Of a DNA stretch of 64,000 nt, positions 1-5,983 are shown one piece after another. The stretch is from SPJN01 sp965229935. Its GTDB lineage: Bacteria > Pseudomonadota > Alphaproteobacteria > SPJN01. The position numbers and the translations under genes were made by a program. The DNA is taken from the NCBI GenBank assembly GCA_965229935.1, contig CBDDKB010000002.1, positions 2,914,001-2,978,000 of the forward strand, given 5' to 3'. The notes beneath the pieces were generated by a model. That model worked only from the letters and a program-made list of their open reading frames with translations. It was not told the DNA's origin and ran no database searches. Each line of letters starts with the position of its first letter. Positions within the stretch are counted from its first letter, which is position 1.

Positions 1-335
1 AGAAAAATTCTGATTGTTGCGACGTTCTGTGAGTTTGGCTTGTCTGAGATGAATTCTCCGACCCCTGCCAATAACACAAAGGTCCCCGCTGCAATCATCG
101 AAATAGTCCAGTAGTAGCCCCAACGAAACCTTTTTGTACTAGGTTGTGCAGCCAACCTGTGTTTGTCCAAGTTTATCGCAAAGGGAATTGGGAGCAAAAC
201 AAGAAACAAAAAAAATCCTGCAACCAAGTACGCGACAAAAGTAGGGGGGCCTTCATTCACGTATGCTTGGGCTGGTGCGGTGAGCAGGAAGTTTGCGAAT
301 GCGCCGCCTGTGCAGGCTACCAAAAGTTTTTTCAT
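1..335 (-). CDS. Membrane protein of unknown function, 3' end outside the window (partial)
   Basis: I read this partial gene directly on the minus strand: an ATG at 333-335 is preceded by a GGGGGA ribosome site, and the frame stays open for 111 codons to the window edge. The product starts with a basic MKKLLVACTG leader and an APAQA cleavage-like site near residue 24, so a signal peptide is likely. Two hydrophobic stretches follow, at about residues 33-54 and 76-94, with a basic loop between them. This suggests an envelope or inner-membrane protein. It lies downstream of the element genes and in the same direction, so it may be element cargo. I do not recognise a family. Confidence 0.6.
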   Translation of the reverse strand, partial: MKKLLVACTGGAFANFLLTAPAQAYVNEGPPTFVAYLVAGFFLFLVLLPIPFAINLDKHRLAAQPSTKRFRWGYYWTISMIAAGTFVLLAGVGEFISDKPNSQNVATIRIF

Positions 336-453
336 GTGATCCCCCATATTTGGTGAGCCCAGATTATTCTGGAGCAACCCCTTTTGCGCGTTTAGTTGGT
401 TCTGTGCAGCTGGGTGCATAATTGGCTTCGGTTTCGATGCGCGAATGACCGGC
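336..453. other. Short intergenic gap without recognised features
   Basis: Between two minus-strand genes. Apart from the ribosome site of the leftmost gene (just above position 335) I see no terminator hairpin, promoter or repeat. Confidence 0.4.
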
Positions 454-810
454 TTAACCATCGTCCTGTTTACCCTCAAACGGCAAAATATCCGCACCAT
501 TGGCCCGCCAACGCATAGTGTCGGCCATATGCTTGATTTTAGCTCGTCTTAGCGCTTCTGCCCGGTAGCCATCGGCTTCAGTTTCAGGCCTGTTAGCATC
601 TCTGTCGAGGGCAGCAAGCTCTTCTTCAGTGCGCTGCTTCGGCGGGCGTGGCCGCAAAGGAATCACATTTTCCGCTGATTTTACCTGCAGCGCGGTTAGC
701 GCATTTAGCACACGTGCTCTTACCTCTTCACGACTTCCCTCAGTGCCGATCAAAAAATATTGACCATTCCGCATTGCTTCAAATCGCTTTTCATCAATCT
801 CGTCGCTCAT
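454..810 (-). CDS. Hypothetical small hydrophilic protein (mobile element)
   Basis: 118 residues, highly charged, without signal peptide or membrane segment. Features seen: an acidic N-terminus, a proline/arginine patch (LRPRPPKQR, about residues 52-60) and an Ala/Arg-rich helical second half. No family is recognised. It lies downstream of the primase-helicase gene and of the candidate origin repeats, in the same direction as all other element genes, so an accessory role in the element is plausible. The coding call rests on frame length and context only. Confidence 0.5.
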   Translation of the reverse strand: MSDEIDEKRFEAMRNGQYFLIGTEGSREEVRARVLNALTALQVKSAENVIPLRPRPPKQRTEEELAALDRDANRPETEADGYRAEALRRAKIKHMADTMRWRANGADILPFEGKQDDG

Positions 811-1179
811 AGAGACAGTCCCCCAGTGCTTGCTCGCTTTTCCCTAGAATGGGATGCAGACTGTTGGGGCTTTGAAAGTGAAGATCGGGACAATAAGCAA
901 TCAGACAAAACAAAGTTTCGCCGAAATATTAAACGTCGCATGTTTTTCCAAGGCACCCGTTTCCCTGTTGGCCGTGGTGCATGTCTTTTAGTGTGTTGAG
1001 CGTAAACACATACTCAGATTGAGTCAAACGACTTTGTTCGGGCACCAAGCGGTGCGAAACATATCATTGTTTCCACCGATTGTAGGGATAGTTTTTCGAG
1101 GTTGTTTATTATCCGTATGCCTTTGAAATGGCCGATGAGAGAGGGCACGAGGAGTTGACCTATTCAGTTTGGGGGCCCC

Positions 1180-1216
1180 GATAACAAACAGGCCCCCTAA
1201 AGGGGGCCTGTGTTAT
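1180..1216. terminator. Strong hairpin downstream of the primase-helicase gene
   Basis: The stem ACAGGCCCCC pairs perfectly with GGGGGCCTGT across a TAAA loop. It extends with ATAAC/GTTAT on the outside after a two-base bulge. There is no clean U-run, so it may be a terminator acting on the minus-strand transcript or a structural part of the origin-like region, since its ends carry two of the GATAAC motifs. Confidence 0.5.
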
Positions 1217-1311
1217 CTACTTCGCACATTCGGTCTTGATAACCGCCTTGTTATCGCAGATTTCTGTAGGTTTTACATGATAATGCGGTGCGTGGTAACT
1301 AACGTGTTATC
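1180..1311. repeat. Cluster of five GATAAC/GTTATC motifs, candidate iteron/origin region
   Basis: The hexamer occurs at 1180 (forward), 1212 (reverse), 1238 (forward), 1250 (reverse) and 1306 (reverse). Four of the five extend to GATAACA when read in the motif direction. The copies at 1238 and 1250 form an inverted pair with a 6-bp spacer; those at 1180 and 1212 bracket the GC-rich hairpin. By chance about 0.1 copies are expected in this length. The cluster is immediately downstream of a gene for a primase-helicase, the usual place for a replication origin in small integrative elements. The origin role is inference. Confidence 0.45.
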
Positions 1312-1331
1312 AAATGGGGATATCGACTTTG

Positions 1332-3140
1332 TTATTCACCCTCGTCATTTTGGGCCCAGACCTTGTCCCTATCATAATCCAGTCCGCCCTTCTCTTTCAG
1401 GCGTTTTAATTGTGCGTGGCAATTCTTTTTCTTGTCCTCGCCAAATTCTCCAAGGAATGCATCTGTTAGCTCTTGTCGTTCCATTTCTCCATTGTGACTA
1501 TCTAACTGAAACATGATGAAATCGGGTTGCCGGAACCGAAAACGGTCGCCACATGGAACTGCAACGGGGACTTCGTGCGTGACACCATGCCTTTCAATGG
1601 TGGTGGTTTTTAGCTCAAATTTGAAGATCATTCCGTCTTCAAAATCTTTTTGCTTTTTGGTTTTTAAAGTGAGGAGATTGCTCCCCTTCGTCTTTGAAAG
1701 AATGCCTATCATGTCGGCATTAGCATGTTTTGCTGAGGAGCCGCGCAGGCCTTTGTTGGTGTCTTTCCCAACATGGTCAATCAGCAGGACCAACGCGCCA
1801 GTTGTTTGAGCTAAGCCATTTGCGTTTTGCATATACTGCGCAACATCTTTTACGGAGTTTTCGTCGGTTCCGATGGTTGCCTTGCTAAGCGTATCAATAA
1901 TAATAAGCGAAATAGGAAAGTCTAGCTCGCCCATCTCGTCGCAGAACGCTTGCAAAGTGGCGGGAGCACTTAAGTCGGGTGTTGTTTTTAGGACGCGTAG
2001 ATTTGAGGGGCGGTCGTGGCTGAAATATTCCTCAACTGCAGAGAAGCGCTGAGAAAGCCCAGCTTGTCCCTCATTGGCTGCATAGATGACACCACCTTGT
2101 TTTACCTCATTAGGACCAATGTCCATACCTAGCGCAACATGAAGCGCAAAGAGTACGGCGAGAAAAGATTTCCCGTGCCCTGATTGGCCGCCCAAAATTG
2201 CAACCCCCGGCCCTTCAGGAAGAATATTTTTAATAAGTTGTTCGGGAAGTTGTTCATTTTCTAGCTCATCAAGTGTTAGGAGCTTTGGGGAATATTCCTG
2301 TGTAAAATGCTCGCCAAAGGTATTGGGCCCAAACCCTTTGTTGCGAGCGCCGTCGATAGCGGCTTGGACCTCTTTTCGTGTTTCGGTCTGTGTGTAATTC
2401 TCTGTGTCGCGATAGTTTTCCACAATAACCTGAATTGCATCGTCATGGAGTCCGTGGTGCACTAAGGCTGCAACCGAATCTCGCATATTGTTGTGCCAAT
2501 TGATGCCTTTTCCCAGGTCAGCAAGCCTTTGTGCTAACTTGCTATTCGGTGATTGGCTTGCCTCCGTTAAGGATTGTGCGCGGGCGTAGCGTGTTGCGAC
2601 GTCAGAAATGTCAGGAAGGCTCTCCGGAACTTTGCCCAACGTGGTTCCTGTGATTGTAATGTAGCGACGTGTCTGGCTAAAAATTTCCAACTCACCTTCA
2701 CCAGGCTGAGGGACTGTCTGGTGAATGGGGCCTGCGTCGCCGCCGCCAAAGATATGTAAACCTGTGCCACTAGGGGAGACTTCCACAAGCCCGCCAGTGC
2801 TGTTGACAATCTGCTGGGCCCAATCAGAAAGTTGTCCTGTTTTTGCGTCACGACATTTGTCCAGATCGAAAACAATAGGCGCTGCCGCACCAGCTGTTGC
2901 GTCGAGCATGAGGCCAATGCCGCCACCCTCGGAGGAGGCGTACTTTTTTGCTTGTTCGAAGGTTCCCCATGAATCTGAATTGTTAACTGCCGCACGATTC
3001 TTGGTGATGGGGGAATAGGGACACTTCTCATTACCTTGCTCGATGCCCCAAACGACCCAACGCGGTTCGTCGACTAAATATTCCAGTGCTTTGGGAAGGG
3101 TCGGAACGTCAATTTTGAGCTTGTTTGCCGCCTTAGACAT
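1332..3140 (-). CDS. Primase-polymerase / RepA-like helicase fusion (element replication protein)
   Basis: 602 residues. The N-terminal half resembles the archaeo-eukaryotic primase/polymerase domain of phage and plasmid replication proteins: FDLDK at 91-95 (likely metal-binding acidic residues), SGTGLHI at 124-130 and a RRYITITG strand near 158-165. The C-terminal half is a RecA-fold ATPase of the RepA/AAA_25 type: Walker A GGQSGHGKS at 317-325, Walker B LIIIDT at 412-417 and a DHVGK motif at 455-459. Such fusions prime and unwind DNA for replication of satellites and integrative elements. The start overlaps the end of the AlpA-like gene by 8 bp, so the two are co-transcribed. Family assignment is from motifs; enzymatic activity is inferred. 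Confidence 0.85.
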   Translation of the reverse strand: MSKAANKLKIDVPTLPKALEYLVDEPRWVVWGIEQGNEKCPYSPITKNRAAVNNSDSWGTFEQAKKYASSEGGGIGLMLDATAGAAAPIVFDLDKCRDAKTGQLSDWAQQIVNSTGGLVEVSPSGTGLHIFGGGDAGPIHQTVPQPGEGELEIFSQTRRYITITGTTLGKVPESLPDISDVATRYARAQSLTEASQSPNSKLAQRLADLGKGINWHNNMRDSVAALVHHGLHDDAIQVIVENYRDTENYTQTETRKEVQAAIDGARNKGFGPNTFGEHFTQEYSPKLLTLDELENEQLPEQLIKNILPEGPGVAILGGQSGHGKSFLAVLFALHVALGMDIGPNEVKQGGVIYAANEGQAGLSQRFSAVEEYFSHDRPSNLRVLKTTPDLSAPATLQAFCDEMGELDFPISLIIIDTLSKATIGTDENSVKDVAQYMQNANGLAQTTGALVLLIDHVGKDTNKGLRGSSAKHANADMIGILSKTKGSNLLTLKTKKQKDFEDGMIFKFELKTTTIERHGVTHEVPVAVPCGDRFRFRQPDFIMFQLDSHNGEMERQELTDAFLGEFGEDKKKNCHAQLKRLKEKGGLDYDRDKVWAQNDEGE

Positions 3141-3339
3141 TGCCCGCCTCGACTTCTAACTGGAAGCGGTTAATCTCTTTTGCAGAGATCAATGTCGTGC
3201 GGCCACATTTGATCGGATTGATCTTGCCGTCTTTTACGAGCCTATAGAATTTCGTTTTGCCGATACCGAATGCTTGGCAAAATTCATCAACACGCCAGTT
3301 CAGGCGTGCGGGTGTTTGTTTTTTGGTGTCTTGGGTCAT
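3133..3339 (-). CDS. AlpA-like helix-turn-helix regulator / excisionase
   Basis: 68 residues with one winged helix-turn-helix: RVDEFCQAFGIGKTKFYRLV (about 16-35) followed by the wing KINPIKCGRTTLIS. This is the pattern of AlpA/MerR-type excisionases, which bind attachment sites or activate integrase expression in P4-like elements. The ribosome site is a clear GGAGGA a few bases upstream. The gene overlaps the downstream primase-helicase by 8 bp and lies 79 bp after the unknown gene that follows the integrase. Confidence 0.8.
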   Translation of the reverse strand: MTQDTKKQTPARLNWRVDEFCQAFGIGKTKFYRLVKDGKINPIKCGRTTLISAKEINRFQLEVEAGNV

Positions 3340-3418
3340 TCCTGATCCTCCGTGATTCTTCGAGCAAGGCTCGTTGATGAATCAAAAGGTACAGAAATGA
3401 ATCTCCGCGATCAGACGA
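3340..3418. promoter_or_regulatory. Leader of the AlpA/primase gene pair with a short hairpin
   Basis: This 79-bp gap contains CGAGC-AAG-GCTCG at 3361-3373, a 5-bp perfect hairpin upstream of the AlpA-like gene, and its GGAGGA ribosome site. A separate promoter for the replication genes is plausible here, but no good -35/-10 pair is visible. Confidence 0.3.
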
Positions 3419-4027
3419 TCAACTGCCAGAATCTGGCAGGTCATTGTCAGGTTCCCATAATCGCCAGGTTGGTGGTTGTTTGGTCTTAGATGCCTTGTTC
3501 AATTCCCTAGCGATCCGATGAAGATCGACTCTGTTTTTTGTGTCCTCGTCTGTGACCCACTCAAGGTTTTCGGAAAGGCGTTCCAGGTAAGCTAAAAAGT
3601 CTTCGTCGTTAATGCTGCCGCCATGATAGTGCCAGATTGCCCAGGCTGATTGCCCTAGCTGATGGCGAGCTTCGTCCCTTGTGCGCGTGGATAGGGATCG
3701 AATGCGCTCTTCGGCAGCCTGCAAGCCACGTTCAAAGGCAAGTTCAGGACTGCCAACGACCATCAGTGTAATTCTGGTCCCAGCGCCTATTCGTTTTATA
3801 GCGGCGCGGATTTGCTCGATGTCGCGAAGCGCCTTGCTCGGCTCTTGATCCAGTAGTCCGTCTAAGCCAGGTTTTGCAGTGTACTTCGCTTCTTCGACAA
3901 TGAAATGGGAGCCGAATTCAAAATCAGCACGGTTTTCGTCAGGACATAGGTTAGTAAATATGCCAGCGTCTGGGTCGCTCCAGTCGGTGTTTTTCAAGCT
4001 CTTTCGAAATTCTGACCGATCAATCAT
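3419..4027 (-). CDS. Unknown protein translationally coupled to the integrase
   Basis: I start it at the ATG whose first bases overlap the integrase stop (ATGA, 4024-4027), giving 202 residues; an in-frame ATG 33 bp upstream lies inside the integrase. The protein is soluble, acidic and rich in charged helices. The stretch GSHFIVEEAKYTAKPG near residues 39-54 contains an ExK pattern on a hydrophobic strand, as in PD-(D/E)xK nucleases, but I cannot recognise the rest of that fold. Another visible strand is TLMVVGSPE. The four-base overlap implies co-production with the integrase, so a role in excision, transfer or element defence is possible. No family is recognised. Confidence 0.7.
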   Translation of the reverse strand: MIDRSEFRKSLKNTDWSDPDAGIFTNLCPDENRADFEFGSHFIVEEAKYTAKPGLDGLLDQEPSKALRDIEQIRAAIKRIGAGTRITLMVVGSPELAFERGLQAAEERIRSLSTRTRDEARHQLGQSAWAIWHYHGGSINDEDFLAYLERLSENLEWVTDEDTKNRVDLHRIARELNKASKTKQPPTWRLWEPDNDLPDSGS

Positions 4028-5193
4028 GACGAAACCTTGGATGTGCAATATGTCGCCCATTTGGTCATAAGCTTACGACGCTTTTCAAGGTGATCAGAGC
4101 GGGCATAAGCGGCTTCTGCTTGGTTCTTGACCGTATGGGCTAAGCAAGCTTCCGCAACCTCCCTCGGGGTGTCAGTTGCCTCGGCGCACCAGTCTCGAAA
4201 CGTCGAGCGAAACCCGTGAATTGTGATCTTCAGCTCAGCTCTGCGCAGAGGCATAGAAAATGTCATGTCAGAAAATGGTTGCCCTGCTTTGCTTCCTTCA
4301 AATACGAGACAATCGGGTTTGTCGTTGCTGCGGAGCGTCTCCATCTTTTTCAGTATTGCGATGGCGCGGGGTGAAAGCGGAACGCGATGGGGCCGACCAG
4401 CTTTCATGCGCTCGCCGGGTATCGTCCAAACTTTTTCTTTTAGGTCAAATTCACCCCATCGCGCGCCACGCACCTCACCTGATCGTGCTACCGTTAGGAT
4501 GAGAAATTCTATACCCAGACGTACTGTCTCGCTGGCCTGGATGATGGTTGCCATGTTCTGGATGAAATTGGGTAGGTGTTTCCAGGCCAGGGCGGGCATA
4601 TGTTTTTTGCCCTTAGGCTGCTTGGGGAGACCCCTTGCAAGTGACCTCATGGGCGCTTCACTGTCACGCCATCCTTTAGCGTAAGCAAAATCCAAAACAG
4701 TCCCAATCCGTTGCTTGACCCGTCTGGCCGTTTCGGGAATATCGAGCCATATCTCGATCAAAACATCGCGGATCATCGGGCCATCAATCTCGTTTACCGG
4801 GAGACTGCCTAATGTTGGAAAGACATAGGCCTCAAGTGTCGACGTCCACTGGTCGGCGTGTTTCTGGTTCTTCCAGGTTGGCTTGTGTTCTTCAATGACC
4901 TGAAGGGCGGCTTCTTTGAAGGTGGGGATAGTTTCAGATTTCCTCCGCTTTTCGACCAGTGGATCGATGCCTTTCTGTGCCCCTCTGCGCAGCTCGTAGG
5001 CTGCATCTCGAGCCTCTGCCAGAGTAACGGTTTTCAGTGAGCCAAGACCAATATCACGGCGTTTCCCGTTGTGCTGGATACGCAATATCCATTTGCGGGC
5101 ACCTGAAGGCGACACCACCAGATACAGCCCATCGCCGTCACCATGTTTGCCGGGTGGTGCATTCTTGACTTTCGTGGCGGTGAGCTTGCCCAT
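4024..5193 (-). CDS. int: Tyrosine-recombinase integrase (DUF4102/P4 type)
   Basis: 389 residues from the ATG at 5191-5193, which follows a GGAAG ribosome site; this gives the usual MGKLTATKVKN start of the family. An N-terminal DUF4102 domain (about 3-85) and a SAM-like core-binding domain (about 90-175) precede the catalytic domain. Catalytic residues seen: Arg237 in TVARSGE, His326 and Arg329 in IHGFRSTFRDW, His353 in CLAH and the nucleophile Tyr363 in AAYARSD. These enzymes usually insert elements at the 3' end of tRNA genes. Two tRNA-Ser-like 3' ends lie just behind it (5354 and 5518). It points into the element, as expected for a gene at the element border. Confidence 0.95.
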   Translation of the reverse strand: MGKLTATKVKNAPPGKHGDGDGLYLVVSPSGARKWILRIQHNGKRRDIGLGSLKTVTLAEARDAAYELRRGAQKGIDPLVEKRRKSETIPTFKEAALQVIEEHKPTWKNQKHADQWTSTLEAYVFPTLGSLPVNEIDGPMIRDVLIEIWLDIPETARRVKQRIGTVLDFAYAKGWRDSEAPMRSLARGLPKQPKGKKHMPALAWKHLPNFIQNMATIIQASETVRLGIEFLILTVARSGEVRGARWGEFDLKEKVWTIPGERMKAGRPHRVPLSPRAIAILKKMETLRSNDKPDCLVFEGSKAGQPFSDMTFSMPLRRAELKITIHGFRSTFRDWCAEATDTPREVAEACLAHTVKNQAEAAYARSDHLEKRRKLMTKWATYCTSKVSS

Positions 5194-5353
5194 GATCGAC
5201 TTCCGTAGTATTAGACCCACATCTGGACCCACACTTTCACACGGATGTCAGAGAACGTCAATGAACGAAACAGCACAAAAAATGGCAGTAAATAGACAGT
5301 ATTTTACGCTTCCCTGAACGCGAAAGACTGGCAAGGGACTTAAGTTATAGGGA

Positions 5354-5367
5354 CTCACTCTCCGCCA
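5354..5367 (+). repeat. Attachment-site-like repeat, copy A (tRNA-Ser 3'-end sequence)
   Basis: CTCACTCTCCGCCA, identical to a second copy at 5518-5531. The end CTCTCCGCCA is that of many bacterial tRNA-Ser genes, but no full tRNA precedes it: there is no matching GGAGAGT 5' acceptor strand in the preceding 100 bp. It lies 160 bp behind the integrase start and is followed by a rho-independent terminator, as expected for the end of a tRNA gene disrupted by integration. The intact tRNA would be beyond the left edge. Confidence 0.55.
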
Positions 5368-5375
5368 GAAGCCAG

Positions 5376-5400
5376 CAGCCCCTTTTGGGGCTGTTTGTTT
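5376..5400 (+). terminator. Rho-independent terminator behind attachment-like copy A
   Basis: AGCCCC-TTTT-GGGGCT stem, one further C-G pair outside, then GTTTGTTT. Orientation is plus, so it does not serve the minus-strand integrase. It would suit a plus-strand tRNA gene that ended at 5367. Confidence 0.7.
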
Positions 5401-5517
5401 ATGGTCTGAGCGAGCGGTGAACGGACCCTCTTCGTCAGGCGAGCTGGCCATAGTGTCAATGAAAGCCAGCGAGACGGGCGGAGGGAGGAAAGTAAGCTTT
5501 CCGACTGACGACAATCC

Positions 5518-5531
5518 CTCACTCTCCGCCA
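5518..5531 (+). repeat. Attachment-site-like repeat, copy B (tRNA-Ser 3'-end sequence)
   Basis: Exact 14-bp duplicate of 5354-5367. Here the tRNA resemblance reaches further back (AATCCCTC before ACTCTCCGCCA), covering the 3' half of a T-arm. The upstream 90 bp do not fold as a tRNA-Ser. Two copies 164 bp apart suggest two successive integration events or a deleted second element. Confidence 0.5.
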
Positions 5532-5543
5532 TTTATTTCCGCA

Positions 5544-5879
5544 TCAGCTGAACCGTTCCCATGCAGATTGGCGGGATACGCCGAGCGGTTCTGCGATTCT
5601 TGCCCAGCTGACTTCGCGGGCACGCAGGGCGTCAACCGCGCGTGCGAGATGGTGGCGATAGGATTCGGCGGTTTCGTCCAATGCTTTTAGGCTACCCAAA
5701 AGCCTGTCTGTCGGCCAGTTATGCGGATCGAAATCAGCGTTTGAAATGTCGCTGCCATCCATGATCAGGCGGCAAACATCAACACATTCATTGCAAATAT
5801 AAAGGCCGCCGGGACCAGCTGCCAGTTTGGCGATTTCATGATCGGACTTGCCGCAGAATGAACAATGAAGGCTACTCAT
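5544..5879 (-). CDS. ClpX-type zinc finger protein with C-terminal helix-turn-helix
   Basis: 111 residues. The N-terminus is a ClpX-like C4 zinc finger: Cys6, Cys9, Cys29 and Cys32, in CSFCGKSD and YICNECVDVC. The C-terminus ends in a helix-turn-helix-like segment, WARIAEPLGVSRQSAWERF (about 92-110). There is no AAA+ ATPase domain, so this is not ClpX; a DNA-binding regulator is likely. The start has a strong AGGAGA ribosome site. Its promoter overlaps a large inverted repeat, so autorepression is the obvious hypothesis. It sits between the integrated element and the subtilase gene and may belong to the chromosome or to an older element. Confidence 0.8.
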   Translation of the reverse strand: MSSLHCSFCGKSDHEIAKLAAGPGGLYICNECVDVCRLIMDGSDISNADFDPHNWPTDRLLGSLKALDETAESYRHHLARAVDALRAREVSWARIAEPLGVSRQSAWERFS

Positions 5880-5890
5880 GACTTGTCTCC

Positions 5891-5927
5891 TGTCAGGTAT
5901 GTCCTGACAGTCAGGATATACCTGACA
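5891..5927. promoter_or_regulatory. 37-bp inverted-repeat operator
   Basis: Arms TGTCAGGTATGTCCTGA and TCAGGATATACCTGACA are 17 bp each with one mismatch and a 3-bp CAG spacer. The repeat covers the -10 element and the predicted start of transcription of the zinc-finger gene. This is the geometry of a repressor site. Confidence 0.75.
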
Positions 5928-5940
5928 AGCGGAATGTCAA
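5913..5940 (-). promoter_or_regulatory. Sigma-70-type promoter of the zinc-finger regulator gene
   Basis: On the minus strand TTGACA (5935-5940), a 16-bp spacer and TATCCT (5913-5918). Transcription would start near 5906, inside the inverted repeat, leaving a leader of about 27 bases. Confidence 0.65.
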
Positions 5941-5941
5941 G

Positions 5942-5967
5942 CATGTGTATGAAACATGTGTATGAAA
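5942..5967. repeat. Tandem 13-bp direct repeat upstream of the regulator promoter
   Basis: CATGTGTATGAAA occurs twice without a gap (5942-5954, 5955-5967), immediately upstream of the -35 element as read on the minus strand. It could be a second regulator site or a simple slippage duplication. Confidence 0.6.
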
Positions 5968-5983
5968 GAAGGGGTGCAAACTA

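Larger units (their letters stand above)
811..1331. other. 520-bp intergenic region with repeated GATAAC motifs
   Basis: No convincing gene is seen on either strand; the plus-strand frames here lack a ribosome site and family resemblance. The half nearest the primase-helicase gene (1180-1311) holds a strong hairpin and five GATAAC/GTTATC hexamers, described separately. A DnaA-box-like TTATCCGTA lies near 1107, two mismatches from TTATCCACA. The half nearest 811 presumably holds the promoter of the small hypothetical gene, but I could not identify one with confidence. Confidence 0.5.

Noticed and set aside
144..356. Plus-strand frame of 70 codons
   Set aside because: It opposes the partial membrane protein gene, which has a signal peptide and a good ribosome site; the composition looks like non-coding read-through.
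457..464. CtrA-like TTAACCAT at the end of the small hypothetical gene
   Set aside because: It lies inside the stop-codon region of a gene and not near a start, so it is probably chance.
760..999. Plus-strand frame of 79 codons
   Set aside because: It overlaps the start of the minus-strand gene, has no ribosome site and shows no protein-like pattern.
5248..5532. Open minus-strand frame of 94 codons starting MAESEGLSS
   Set aside because: It begins in the complement of a tRNA-Ser-like 3' end and crosses both repeats and a terminator; proteins starting this way are a known artefact of tRNA complements.
5440..5533. Complete tRNA-Ser gene ending at 5531
   Set aside because: The 3' end fits, but no D-arm, no TTCGA T-loop and no GGAGAGT acceptor strand is found upstream.
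5544..5879. Truncated clpX
   Set aside because: Only the zinc finger is shared; the rest is a separate HTH region, and the gene has its own promoter and stop, so it is not a broken ClpX.
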